Made by a program: the position numbers and the translations under genes
In this document: positions 20,653 through 32,128 of the stretch, in pieces
Layout of the letters: each line of letters begins with the position of its first letter
How positions within the stretch are numbered: position 1 is the stretch's first letter
Notes under the pieces: model-generated
What the model saw: the letters and a program-made list of their open reading frames with translations, nothing else
What the model was told of the DNA's origin: nothing
Databases searched by the model: none
Source of the DNA: Coenobita brevimanus
Taxonomy: Eukaryota > Arthropoda > Malacostraca > Decapoda > Coenobitidae
DNA length: 64,000 nt
Reading direction: 5' to 3'
Assembly (NCBI GenBank): GCA_032717465.1
Contig: CM064713.1
Location: 14,084,203-14,148,202, forward strand

Positions 20653-21300
20653 CAGACATGGGGCCCAAGCCGGCTTTGGCTTCAAGACGCCATGGTTTTT
20701 AGGTCTTGGTTTTGGCTTCATGAAGCCATGGTTTTTAGGTCGTGGCTTCGGCTTCGAAGCCAAGGGCCTGGCTTCAGCTTCGAAGCCAAGGGCATGGCTT
20801 CAGCTCCAACTGCTGGCTAAAGCACCAGACCCAGAAAATTCGTTACGGGAACAGAATATGCATAACAACTGCCTGATTTCCATATTTTCAAGTCCTTTCT
20901 TTTGCATCCACTTCAGCTCAATAAAAATATCAAATATTATATACAGAATCCTTTATTTCCAGACTGACGATTCCTAGGGTCAACATTTGTATGTAAGAGA
21001 TAATGGTACTGTACCTATTTGCCCCTAGGTAAGATGCAAGGTATTATGCACTCACTCACTTGCAAGGACTCACTACGTTTGAAGTTCTGATTTTCTTACT
21101 GGCTGGTTACAACTGGCATACTGTGACACGAAGCTGATTACTGGCTTCATAAAATTCAGACAGCTTCGGCTTTGTCTCTGTGAATGTTTACCTGGCTTTG
21201 GTTTCGGCTTCACGACTTTCCAAGGCCGCCGGCTTCGGCTTCATGACTTTTGAAGGGCTTCGGCTTGGAAGCCAAAGAGATGGCTTCAGCCCCATGTCTG
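20653..21300. mobile_element. hAT-like MITE with perfect 8-bp target duplication
   Basis: The ends are inverted CAGACATGGGGC. The 8-bp direct repeat ACTGGGGT flanks the element exactly (20645-20652 and 21301-21308). Both subterminal regions are packed with GGCTTC/GAAGCC words, as expected for transposase-binding repeats in hAT elements. At 648 bp with no transposase frame, it is nonautonomous. Confidence 0.93.
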
Positions 21301-21308
21301 ACTGGGGT

Positions 21309-21833
21309 TGAGAAATCCATTGGTTGGGTACAGTGGTATGACAATACAACTTGTTGATCCACTAACTGGATGGCAATACATAATTATTGACAAATGTCAT
21401 AACATTAATGGTACTGACATGCAAATATGACTTACGGAAGGGGTCACTTTACTACTTTATATATATTTTGTATAAGCCATGTATTGATGTTATCCATTCT
21501 CTGTACAAATACACAATTTAAGAATGCTATAAATATCATTCAGACGAGTAAATATTCTATTAGGGAGTGCAACACATAACTATTACTGGTGGAATGGCGA
21601 CAGCTGTTGGAACAAGTCTGCGTTAATAATATTCTTCACAGAAATGGTCGCAGCTTTAAGACAGATGGGGACAACCTATATGTTCTTTTAATACAAATTT
21701 CAGCTATTCTGTGAAAATAAGACTATGTTTGATATAGGTAATGATAACACATTTATTGCTGGTGATGGAAGTAGATGAAGAAAGTTCAAATTATTTACCT
21801 GTATCAAGAGATTTACCTTACTGTACACATGTA
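21309..21833. other. Unassigned AT-rich stretch
   Basis: No coding or repeat signal was recognised. It ends in the TA that borders the next element. Confidence 0.45.
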
Positions 21834-21997
21834 CAGTTGCGGACATATCAAACAGAAACACCCCATCCATCAGCAAGGTGGTGTAATGCTTTCCGCATCT
21901 GGTAACACTGATAGGTATGGAACTTCACTAAGATTCGTTCGGTCGCTAAGACGAACCGAACGCGGTGATAATTGCCGCTGTGCGCATTTATAACTGC

Positions 21998-22777
21998 GCA
22001 CAGCTGCTGTTTGCAGATGATACTGCACTGGTGACTGATTCAGAGGAGAGATTGAGACAGTTGGTAGAGGAGTTTGGAAGGGTGTGTGAAAGGAGGAAAT
22101 TGAAAGTAAATGAGAATAAGAGTAAAGTGATGAAGTGTACGAGGTTGATAGATGGTAGGGGGATGAATATAGTTTTGAATGGTGAGTTGCTTGAGGAGGT
22201 AGATTGTTTTAAATATCTAAGGTCACATGTTGCTGTGGATGGAAGAATAGATGCAGAAGTGAAGTTTAGAATAAATGAAGTAGGAAAGGTTCTGGGAGGA
22301 ATGAAAAAAGTGCTTAAATGTCGTTCGCTTAAAATGGATGTAAAGAGAAGGCTGTATGAGGGTGTTGTGGTACCGACTGCATTATATGGGGCTGAAACAT
22401 GGAATGTAGGTGTAGCAGAGAGGAAAAGTTTGAATGTAATGGAGATGAGATGTCTGAGGAGTATGTGTGGAGTGACGCGTATGGATCGAGTGCGAAATGA
22501 TGAAGTGCGAAGGAGAACTGGAGTTGTTCGGAAGATAGCTGGTAGAGTTGAGCAGAGGGTGTTGCAATGGTTTGGGCATATGGAAAGAATGGATAATGAA
22601 CGATTGGTGAAAAAGATAACTAGATCTGATGTGAGAGGTGTAAGGCTGAGAGGGAGACCACGAATAGGATGGATGGACAGTGTGAAGAGAGCGGTGGATG
22701 CGAGAGGGATGTCTGTTGAGCAAGGAAGAGTGGCTGTGCGTGACAGAAATAAATGGAGAGAAATTGTGAATAAGTGA
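21998..22777 (+). pseudogene. RT C-terminal half, open but 5'-truncated
   Basis: About 257 residues without a stop: LLFADDTALVTDSEERL (motif C with FADD intact), CFKYLRSHVAVDG, LYGAETW, RMDRVRNDEVRRRTGV, WFGHMERMD, GRPRIGWMDSVKRAVDARG, stop at 22777. The order is that of the thumb and C-terminal segments of endonuclease-RT elements. An upstream Met at 21965 belongs to the host element, not to the LINE. Because motifs 0-B are missing it is nonfunctional, yet its intact frame suggests a fairly recent insertion. Confidence 0.85.
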
Positions 22778-23115
22778 TGACGCAGCCCAGAGGGGATATT
22801 CTCCCGCATTTGGTCTGATCAGCTAGTCAGGTCAGGTGCGGGTAAGGGGATGGGTCTGTTATGATGTGGCAGGGGTAAACCAGTTCTGCTGTCGGGCCCT
22901 GCTGCGGATGTCACTGATTGCATTGCGCAGTTGACCCTTGTGCGGTGTGATGCGGTGAGGATCTGTCCGTTCTCCCCTTTGGGGCTAAGATGCGAATGAA
23001 TGTGTTTGAATGGATGAGTAAATGGAGAGTGAGTCGTCCTGTCTCGGCTACCTCCCTTTCCTTGGGGGAAGCAGCCTAGGTATATACTGTAGATAGATAG
23101 ATAGATAGATAGATA
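21998..23115 (+). mobile_element. 5'-truncated LINE with (GATA)n tail
   Basis: Starts abruptly in the RT motif-C region, then the C-terminal domain and a 3' UTR of about 300 bp, ending in six GATA units at 23091-23115. The other arm of the host element is uninterrupted at this point, which supports insertion here. The protein differs from the 58.8-kb family, so this is a separate LINE family that also ends in GATA repeats. Confidence 0.85.
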
Positions 23116-23830
23116 GCCACCTGGCAATATACTGAAAATAACATCGTTTTGTGATTATGGCAATAAACTAATATCACACCATATATATTCGTATTTTAAT
23201 CACATTAAACACTAACGTTTCGTAAGTGTGATTTTCGACAAACTTCACAAATCAATCAACAATTACTGACGGCCAGCATTTAAGCAATTATAACATTATC
23301 TGCATTCCCGCACCCATCATAATAATCACAAAATTATCGTAACCCCTCTCTGACCATGAACCTGAAACTGGTAGACTTCTTTAATCCACGCAATTTTATA
23401 AGAGGTGGCGCCACAGGAGGAGGCAGGGTGGGGCGCCTGGGAGACAGGAGGAGGGATGTGAGTGAGGTGGGGGGCAATAGTGGAGGGGGCTGGTGGGAGG
23501 GGGACTCTACAAGAACTGAGTGATGGGGTAGGGGAGTGTGGACTGTGGCAGGAAGCTAGAATGGGATGGATAAATGATACGCTGGTGACATGGTGCCAAA
23601 CCTGCTATAGTTCAATGTTGATTATCGAATTTGATAGTCAGGCAGTTAAACGTTACGTAGACTTTGGCACGTTACGCAGTCTGCCAGCATGTTTTGTTAT
23701 ACCGTCTATAGGACGACCAACTCCCCACTGGGTGGCGCATCACTCAAACCCTGCAATATTGGTGATATATGAAATGCCCCTAGAATGTTTGCCTGATGTC
23801 ACACCTACCGGGTTGTCGTAAGAGATTATT

Positions 23831-25299
23831 CTCCCGGGCTAGACCTTGATAAATCATATACCCGTGCTTGGTGAAACGAAAGCGCTACTCCCAGCAAGGC
23901 AGCTACCTGGGCAGGAAGCTAACATCACACCTGTTGTCATTGCGACTGGGGTTATTCTTGTTGCGTTTACGTAGCAACATCATGAATGACGACTGTGATA
24001 TCGAAAGCAGGGGAGCGGGGGAAAGGAATCTTATCTTGCCACAACAGACAATAGTTAACAGTAGTGATTCGTGCTTATGGTTCTCGTTCATATCTGTATG
24101 GCACAGATGTAAACGAAAACGTGATTTACTAGGGAAGGGGGATGAACTATGTTCCAGAACTTAGGATGGGTTAATAGGCGAGTTGAGAGATGCCTTATCA
24201 GCTCGTTCGTTCGTTCGTTTACAGATTCCCTGCACCTATAGTGCAGGCCGGGCCATACACTAGCCAGGTTAGTGGGGTATAGGCTGATTGAAAAATAGTA
24301 CGAGGAGAGGACAAAGCCTGAGGATTGCCCATCAGCACACACGCCCTGTCTCCTGGCTGGCTTTGTGGTGTGTGTGCTTATCAGCTGTATTACATGATCT
24401 TTATGTCGAACCACTGCAGACCTCATACTAATAGAGTAAACTGTGGTATGGCGGACGTGTAACTTAAGAAAACTGACTCACCACCTCAGTATCCAGTTCA
24501 CTGTCCGCCCCTCCCTCTTCCCGACACTGCGTGCATTCAGACATGGTCTCTCAATCTTGGGTACTGACGGGGAGGGGACATGGCCGTAATGCTACACCAT
24601 GAACAGGGGATCACATGTTTATACATCAACGACAGTGGTTCACCAGTCCTCCTTAATGAATTGCAACATACACCGTTACTCAACCAGGACGGCAGCCCCA
24701 TATTCGGACACTGCTGAGATGTGTGGCTCAATAGTTGCTTTCCATGAACAGGGCAATAGTCCTCATATTTATCTTTATCCTGCCAATTGCATACAATGTG
24801 AACGCTACTTGGCTGTTAAGCATAACCAAAAAACACTCAGATATAATGTGTGTTTGCATTTAATACAAGCGATTTCTGTTACTCATGGCAAATTTGATGC
24901 AATATGCACATGCTCAGACTGGATAACTGCAAACATAACAACTTTGTTCCACCATTTTGGCGCGAGGATTTTGCTCAAGGATTTGTGAAGGAAGGCTTAG
25001 GGCATACGACAGTTGCTCATTATGAACCTAAATATAACTAATAACAACAGGCAATGTGTAAAAATCAACAGCCAAACACGGCATACAGAAAACGGTAACG
25101 TAAACCAGGGTTACGTAAATCCACCTTAATTTAATTCAGTATCATAGATATTAATGAGAACCATAGGGGCCATCATTACTGTCAGACTGTTTATATTTAT
25201 TGGTAATAACGGAAAACTCTACATTGGTCTATCCCTACTCTGTTTACGATATTAGTCGTCTATCATCATACTTCGTAACAGGCTACAAGAGTAATTCCC
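23831..25299. other. Core of the long-armed element, no recognised gene
   Basis: About 1.5 kb between the inverted arms. A 129-codon plus-strand ORF at 24599-24988 has no transposase motif I recognise. CCATGAACAGGG occurs twice at 24597 and 24744. No DDE-type triad was found. Confidence 0.45.
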
Positions 25300-26375
25300 A
25301 ATCACTATGACAACATCTGCAACATCTGACGAACTGTAGAGACATGCCATATATTTGCACATTAACAAATAGTCACCATACTCAAAATACACGAGTACTG
25401 AGCCACCCAGTGGAAAGTGTGTCGTGAACTGTCACAAACCATGACGGTCAGTTACAACATGTGGCAACGTCAACATAACGTTTCATAATCTGACTAAAAG
25501 TCCATATTCTCCATGAAATAATTATATGGCCCAGTCATCACCTTGCAATCTATCCCTCCCACTATAGCATCTGTCGTCTATCAAAGTCCACCGTCCCCTA
25601 CCCCATCACCCCTCTCCTCTAGCCCCCAGTTCGACCCTTACTGTCCCCATCCTCACACACCTCCCTCCTCCTGTCTCCCACCCCCACCCTGCAGCCTCCT
25701 GTGGCGCCACCTCCTGTATGCAGTGAACTTGCTTCGATTTCAGAGGTCTACCAACGTCAGGTTCACGGTAGGGAGGATGGGCGACACGATAATTCACTGT
25801 TCAGTGATACTTGTGGGACAGCTATTAACTATGACTTATATATATGCCGAATTGTTAACTGTTGCATGGTTCGTGACTCAAAACTAACCTACTCAAGAAA
25901 TCCGTTTCATTTATAATAACTGCCATTATCTTATGATATAATTTTTAAAAACTTACCATAATCATGACATGCTATAACAAGTATATTTTCTGGCGGGACA
26001 TTGCGTATTTACCACCAATAACTGCGCGCAGCGACAACGATCATAACGTTCGGTTCGTCCAATCGACCAAAACCAGGTGAAGTTCCGTACCTGTCAGTGT
26101 TACCAGATGCGTACAGCATTACACCACCTCGATGGTGGACGGTGTGCTTCTGTTTGATATGTCCACAACTGTACCTCACATCACTCATTCACTCCCTCAC
26201 TCACTCACTCCCTCAGAAAATACACTACTGTATGTGTGTGCACACAAGAATAACATTTGTGGCAACTCATTTATTCCAGAGTACCCGGTATGCAATGCTG
26301 TCATCAGCACTGCACCGTTGCATTTCCCAGTGGCTAATTATCTCAAAGCTAATGCCACTTTACATCTGCAGATAA

Positions 26376-27600
26376 AAACACGCAGCCGGCCGGGGTCGGA
26401 CGGGTTTAGAGGACTGGTTGGAATTTGGGGATGGTCGGACGTGGGATATGGGTGTGGCTAGACATGGTTGTTTTGGGCGACATTAGACGTGGGATATGGG
26501 TGTGGCTAGGACAAGCTGGGACTGGGCGTGGCTGGATGTGGGATACTGGTATGGCTAGAACAGGATGGGATTTGAGTGTGGCTGGACGTGGCTAGAACTG
26601 GTTGGAATTGGGCGTGTCTAGGTGTAGGATTTGGTTCTGGCTGGGCGTGAGAGTTGAATGTGGCTGAGCCTGTGGCTGGGAGTGAGATCTGGGTGCGGCG
26701 GGGAGGGGAATTTGGGTGAGGCGGGGCAAAGGATGTGGGTGAGGCGGGGCAAAGGATGTGGGTGAGGCGGGACAAAGGATGTGGGTGAGGCGGGGAGGGT
26801 GATTTGGGTGAGGTGGGGCGAGGGATTTGGGTGGGGCGGGGAGGGGGATTTGGGTGAGGTGGGGCGGGGCATGGGATTTGGGTGGGGCGGGGTATGGGAT
26901 TTGGCTATGGTTGTGCTTGGCAATTGCGCGTGGGATCTGGGCGTGGTTGGGAGGCTGGAGAGGACTAGACAGGATTCAGGTAGGGCTGAGTGGGATTTGG
27001 GCGTGTTTGGGAATGGGATTTAGCCGTGGGATCTAAGACAGACGGGGGTTTGGGGGGATCTGGGCGTGGTTGGAATGGAATTTGGCCGTTGTTGAATGCG
27101 GAGAGGGGTGGCTGCTGGGACTTGGGCTGGAGGCTGGAGATGTGGTGGAGTGAGGTCTGGTGGGGTGGAGTATATCGATGAAATCTGGTATGGTGTGGTG
27201 TTATGTGGTGGGCTGGTGAGACGTGTAGTGTGATGGGATGTCGTGTGTTATGTGGTGTGCGGTGCTGTGATGCGTTGTGAGATGTACTATTATAAAGAAT
27301 GGGGGTATATGAGGCTGTTGTAAGGAATGGTGTGGTCTAAAGCGTGCTGTTGTGGTGGGTTGTGGTGTGGTGGGGCTAGTTATATTTTATGTGGTGTGGT
27401 GTGGTTCAGTGTGGTGTGGAGTAGTGTTGTGTAACGACGAGTGGCGTGGAGGGAAAGGTAGTGTAATCCTATAGTGTTAGACGTGGTGTGGTGCGGTGCA
27501 GTGTGGTGTGGAGGGGAAGGTAGTGTAATCCTTTGGTATTTGTGTGGTGTGGTGTGGTTTGGTGTGGTGTGGTGTGGAGTGGAAGGTAGTGTAATCCTTC
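26376..27600. repeat. G/T-rich imperfect repeat tract
   Basis: From 26376 to about 27150 the words GGATTTGGGTGAGGCGGGG and GGGCGTGGCTGGA recur irregularly. From 27150 to 27600 GTGGTGTGGTGTGG dominates, with three copies of GGAAGGTAGTGTAATCCT about 60-75 bp apart (27456-27600). Long ORFs on either strand reflect this composition, not genes. The strong G bias on one strand could favour quadruplex structures. Confidence 0.75.
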
Positions 27601-28042
27601 AGTGCAGTGGTTCATAAATTTTTCAGACCCGATACCCCAAGATTCAACTGCGAGTCAACCCGATACTCCCTCTCTAATACTGCTACTCCTTCCACTTTCA
27701 GTTTCCTGGAAAAAAAAAAAAAAAAAAAGGGGGGGAAGAACATAAGAACATAAGAAGAGAGGATAACTGCAGTAGGCCGGTTGGCCCATGCTAGGCAGCT
27801 CCTAGAAGAGTAACTGAACTACTAGAATGAGATAAGGATAGCAAAGAAGAAGGCTCTCCCCCGCCCTCCAAACCCTCCAGCCGAAGCCGGCAGGAAAAAG
27901 TCAGAAAGAACACCACGCCGTATAGAAAAACTGGCGTGGACATTTTACAGGAAAGTGTGAAAGGAGAATAGAGACTATCATAGTGTAACCTGAAAAGAAA
28001 ATTTATTTTTTAATTAGTATTGGTTATAATATTTTCTTTATT

Positions 28043-30112
28043 CTATATCCACCCCTTATTTGTCATATGCTTATCTAGCCTATGCTTGAAACTCTCAATG
28101 GAAGAGGCAGCAACTACTTTACTAGGTAGCTTATTCCATTCGTCTACTACTCTATTACCAAACCAATTTCTACCGATTTCCTTTCTGAAACGGAATTTTT
28201 CTAGTTTGAAACCATTATTTCTAGTTCTATCCTGTATGCTCACTTTAAGTACCTTGCTAATATCTCCCTTATTTATACCATTCATCCACTTAAAAACCTC
28301 AATTAAGTCTCCCCTTACTCTACGCCTCTCTAGCGAATGCAGACTTAGTCTTTTCAGTCTGTCTTCATATGACAGGTTCCGGACGTCATGTATCATTTTA
28401 GTCATTCTTCTCTGTACATTTTCTAACGAATTAATATCCATTCTATAGTAAGGACACCAAAATTGTACTGCGTAGTCTAAATGTGGCCTTACTAATGCTA
28501 GATAAAGTTTCAGTATTACTTTAGATGTTCTATTGCTCACGCTTCTCGAAATAAATCCTAGGACCCTTTTTGCTTTATTTCTCGCATTAATGCACTGTTG
28601 CCTAGGTTTAAGGTCGTTACTAATCATAACTCCTAGATCTCTCTCGCATTCCGATTTGCTAATTTCTTTGTTATCTAAGCTGTATTTAGTATCTCCAATG
28701 GTTTTGCCTACGTTAAGTACTTTACATTTTTCAACGTTAAATTCCATTTGCCAAGTTTTAGACCATTTGGACAATGTATCGAGGTCTTTTTGTAAGTAAT
28801 GGCAATCGTCAGTCGAGTTAATGATACGCCCTATTTTTGTATCGTCGGCAAATTTGCTGATTCTGCTATTGACTCCTAAGTCTAGATCATTTATATATAT
28901 GATAAATAATAAGGGACCGAGTACTGAACCCTGTGGTACACCGCTAGTTACTAATCCCCAGTCCGACTTATTTCCATTTATTAATACTCTCTGCTTTCGT
29001 CCTTTCAGCCAGGATTCTATCCATTTTAAGATATCGCCGTCTATACCGTGTGCTCGAACCTTTCTAACTAACCTTTCGTGTGGGACTCTATCAAAAGCTT
29101 TACTAAAGTCCAGATAAATAACATCGTAAGCTTTATCGCTATCTACTGCCTCATAGACCTCCGAGTAGAATGACAACAAATTTGTGAGGCAGGATCGTCC
29201 TTGCCTGAATCCGTGCTGACTTTCGTTTATAAGATTAAATCTTTCTAAGTGTTCTCTAATCTTATTTGCCAAAATTGACTCTAACATTTTTCCTACTATT
29301 GACGTTAGACTTATCGGACGATAATTCGACGCAGCTGATTTATCACCCTTTTTAAAGATGGGCACTACGTTTGCGGTTTTCCACGCCTCTGGAACTTCTC
29401 CTGAACTTAAAGAGTCATTAAATAACGTTAAAAGTGGCTGACATAATTCTTCTTTGGTTTCTTTTATAATTTTTGCATATATATCGTCCGGACCTGGCGA
29501 TTTTTGAGGTTTTAACTTGTTAATTTCTTTCAATACGTCCTCCTTACTAATGGTTATTTTACTAAGAATATTTTCCGTATTCTCATGGTAAATATTTGCT
29601 GCTTGAGGGACCAGGCTTAGATTTTCCTTGGTGAATACTGATATGAAATAATTATTTAGGATGGAGCACATTTCTTTATCTTCACTGGTAATGTCACCTG
29701 ATTCTGTTCTGAGTGGTCCTATCCTATCTTTATTTTTCGTTCGGTACATTTGATAAAAACCCTTGGGGTTTACTTTTGATTCACTTGCAACCTTAATTTC
29801 ATAACTTCTCTTTGCTTTTCTTATCTCCCTCTTTACTTCTCTATTTAAAATTGTGTACCGGTTACGTAAGTGTTCCTCTCCACGTTTTATTTTTCTATAT
29901 ATTCCTTTCCTTTGGCCTATGAGAGATTTTAATCTGTTGTTTAACCATCTTGGTTCTGAATTGTTAGTTCTAAACGGTTTTGAAGGAATATATCTATCTT
30001 GGCCTCCGTATATTATATTTATTAACTCGTTATACTTCTCACTGGTCGAACGTCTGTTTGGTACTGGAGCTGAGTTAATTTCCGTCACCTGGACTACATT
30101 CCTATCTACCAC
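28043..30112 (-). pseudogene. CR1 ORF2, reverse transcriptase part
   Basis: An open frame of about 690 codons covering RT and the C-terminal region. In order: QKSPGPDDIYAKIIK, YRPISLTSIVGKMLE, QHGFRQGRSCLTNLL, YLDFSKAFDRVPHERL (motif A), [20 protein letters not shown] (motif B), KFADDTKI (motif C), then RPHLDYAVQFWCPYY and FKHRLDKHM near the end. All catalytic aspartates are present. The frame does not connect to the endonuclease upstream because of a frameshift near 30110, and no ATG starts it. The protein could be made only as a fragment. Confidence 0.92.
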
Positions 30113-31265
30113 CTCCCCCTCACAGACACCTGACGGACGTCCCCACGTGCTTCCTGCGCCTGACCTATGACCTGGGGATCCCCACTAACCTGACATTCCC
30201 TCAAATTGCTAATCTCCCTGTGGAATACCGTTCGAAAATAAGCTCTTAAGCCATCGAAATCTCCTAGACGAAAATTAGGAACGGTGGAGGTATTTTCAGT
30301 GGAACAGACATCCCAAATAAATTTGAACTTAATTTCTTCATGATCGCTATTACCAAGTCGTCCACCAACCTCTATATCGCTAATGATATTTTCTTTATTA
30401 GCTAAAACCAAATCTAGTATATTATTACCTCTGGTGGGCTCCCTGATATACTGATAAAGGAAATTATCCTGTACTACCTCTAGAAATTCCTCTGACTCTG
30501 CATCTCCTGTCTGATTTCTCCAATCTATCCTTGGCAGATTAAGGTCCCCAACAATTATTACTAAGCTGGACTGTGATGCTTTCCTAATTTCCTCCCAGAG
30601 GTATTTACTATCAGCTCTACTTAATTTTGGAGATCTGTAAATTGCTCCTAAGACTAATTTCTCCCTATTGTTACTAATTTCAACCCAGACACTTTCTGTG
30701 TCCCTATTTACTTTAATGTCTGCTTTATTGTAACAGTTTAATGAATCCTTTACATAAATAGCTACCCCTCCCCCTTTCTTCCCTGACGGTTTGACACAAA
30801 AATATTATAGCCTTTTATCTGATATTCTGCTAAAAATTCTTGAGTGTCTGTATTCATCCAAGTTTCACTAATAACGGCAATGTCTATTTTCTCTGTACAA
30901 ATTAAAGCCCTCAGTTCATCCATTTTATTACGTAAACTCCGGCTGTTTGTGTAGTACACTTTCAGATTATTACGAGTAGTTATGCCTTTACCTTGGCATT
31001 TACTGTTATTTATTTTATTACTAACTGGGAAACTCTTTACTTTACTAATATAACAATTTTTTGTACTATCTCTTATCGCCCTTCTATCATCGCTTGTTCT
31101 GTCATCTATCATCGCCTGCTCAATTTGAGGTGCCTGAGTGGATGTATCTACACTATTGGTTGAACTTTTGTTCTTAATTTTGCAAGTATCGATGCATCTA
31201 TCCAAACATGGTAATAATGATTTCTGACTGTAGTTGCTGCATCTTCCTGTACACCTACTTCTCAA
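30106..31265 (-). pseudogene. CR1 ORF2, endonuclease part with frameshift
   Basis: The first segment (31265-30762) holds the endonuclease start (YTNSRSLRNKMDELRAL, AVISETWMNTD). It ends prematurely in a G-rich run near 30770, where one missing G would account for the frame change. The second segment continues to 30106 with VAIYV, VIIVGDLNLPRIDW and LGNSDHEEIKF, the GDxN and SDH motifs of AP endonucleases. ORF1 stops with TGA inside TTGA, and the ORF2 frame opens with that TTG. An ancestral ATGA stop-start overlap is plausible but inferred. Confidence 0.85.
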
Positions 31266-32128
31266 TCTCGAAAAAATCCCTCCAACTCCCTATCTATCAT
31301 TCCAGCTAAAACAGTAACTCCTTGCCTGCTAAGATGAGTCCCATCCCAACTATACAAGGCACTTCGTCCATAAAACCGGTCCCAGCTGTCTATGAAAGGT
31401 ATTGCATTATTTTTGCAATACCTTTCAAGGCGGCAATTAAACCCTATTGCCCTGCTGAACCATTCCCTTCCAACCCGCCACCTTGGTAAAACACCAAGCA
31501 CTACAGGGGTTCCTCCCCTCTCCCTAACCTTTTCTAACATCAACTTGTACCTTTTCCACAGTACCTCACTCTTACGGCTACTAATATCATTGCCTCCTAC
31601 ACTGAGGCACACAGTGGGTTTGTCACCACTTTCCTTTACGATATTTGAAATTTTATCTACCACATTAGCCACCCTGGCCCCTGGAAGACACACATGTTTA
31701 GCGAGTGGAGTATACATGGCCCTGTTCAGATATCTCACCTGGGAGTCTCCAACAACAACAACATTTTTCTTACCTTTCTTGTTCTGTTTATACTTACCTG
31801 TACTGGAAGTTCTCTCACCGTCCTTCTCCTCTACTTCCCTCTCTGCCTTCCCTTCACATTCGTCCCGTAGTGTGTCGAATGTATTAGTTGTCTTAATTTC
31901 CGTTTGCTTTTTAAGAGTGAACTTCGTTGCACCCTTGTTAACAAGTGTCCAACCTTCAGCCTTTTTCTCTTTCTCCTCCAACATCTCCTCCAACAATTCC
32001 CTCATTTGTGCCTTCTCCTGCCTGATAATTTGTACCTCCCGCTTCAGTTCGAGAAGTTCCTCCTTTAATTCAAGGTAATCCTTTTCAGTACCTGCAGTGG
32101 GGACACAGCCCTCTGCCGAGGAAGCCAT
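31262..32128 (-). CDS. CR1 ORF1: coiled coil plus SGNH/GDSL-type esterase
   Basis: An intact 288-codon ORF from ATG. Residues about 18-60 are Leu/Glu/Lys-rich and should form a coiled coil (LELKEELLELKREV), which in such proteins mediates self-association. From about residue 125 a hydrolase domain shows block I GDSQVR, a block III SVGGNDIS motif and a C-terminal DGTHLSRQG with the Asp-His pair, so the Ser-Asp-His triad appears complete. Esterase domains in ORF1 are known for CR1-like LINEs; their substrate is not established. It follows a 5' UTR of about 210 bp rich in CACTAGCACA words. No stop or frameshift interrupts it, in contrast to ORF2. Confidence 0.9.
   Translation of the reverse strand: MASSAEGCVPTAGTEKDYLELKEELLELKREVQIIRQEKAQMRELLEEMLEEKEKKAEGWTLVNKGATKFTLKKQTEIKTTNTFDTLRDECEGKAEREVEEKDGERTSSTGKYKQNKKGKKNVVVVGDSQVRYLNRAMYTPLAKHVCLPGARVANVVDKISNIVKESGDKPTVCLSVGGNDISSRKSEVLWKRYKLMLEKVRERGGTPVVLGVLPRWRVGREWFSRAIGFNCRLERYCKNNAIPFIDSWDRFYGRSALYSWDGTHLSRQGVTVLAGMIDRELEGFFRD

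Larger units (their letters stand above)
21834..26171. mobile_element. TA-flanked element with long inverted arms
   Basis: The left end CAGTTGCGGACATATCAAAC is matched on the complement of the right end by CAGTTGTGGACATATCAAAC, and TA lies outside both (21832-21833 and 26172-26173). Homology runs inward on both sides for about 870 bp. Examples are GGTGGTGTAATGC, AGGTGGCGCCACAGG (23404 against 25716) and CCACTGGGTGGC (23728 against 25411). The left arm is broken by a LINE at about 21998-23115. The core lacks a transposase ORF. I infer a nonautonomous Tc1/mariner-type or fold-back element; the arms have diverged, so it is old. Confidence 0.75.

Noticed and set aside
24599..24988. 129-codon ORF as transposase of the long-armed element
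   Set aside because: No DDE triad, helix-turn-helix or zinc-finger pattern; composition looks random.
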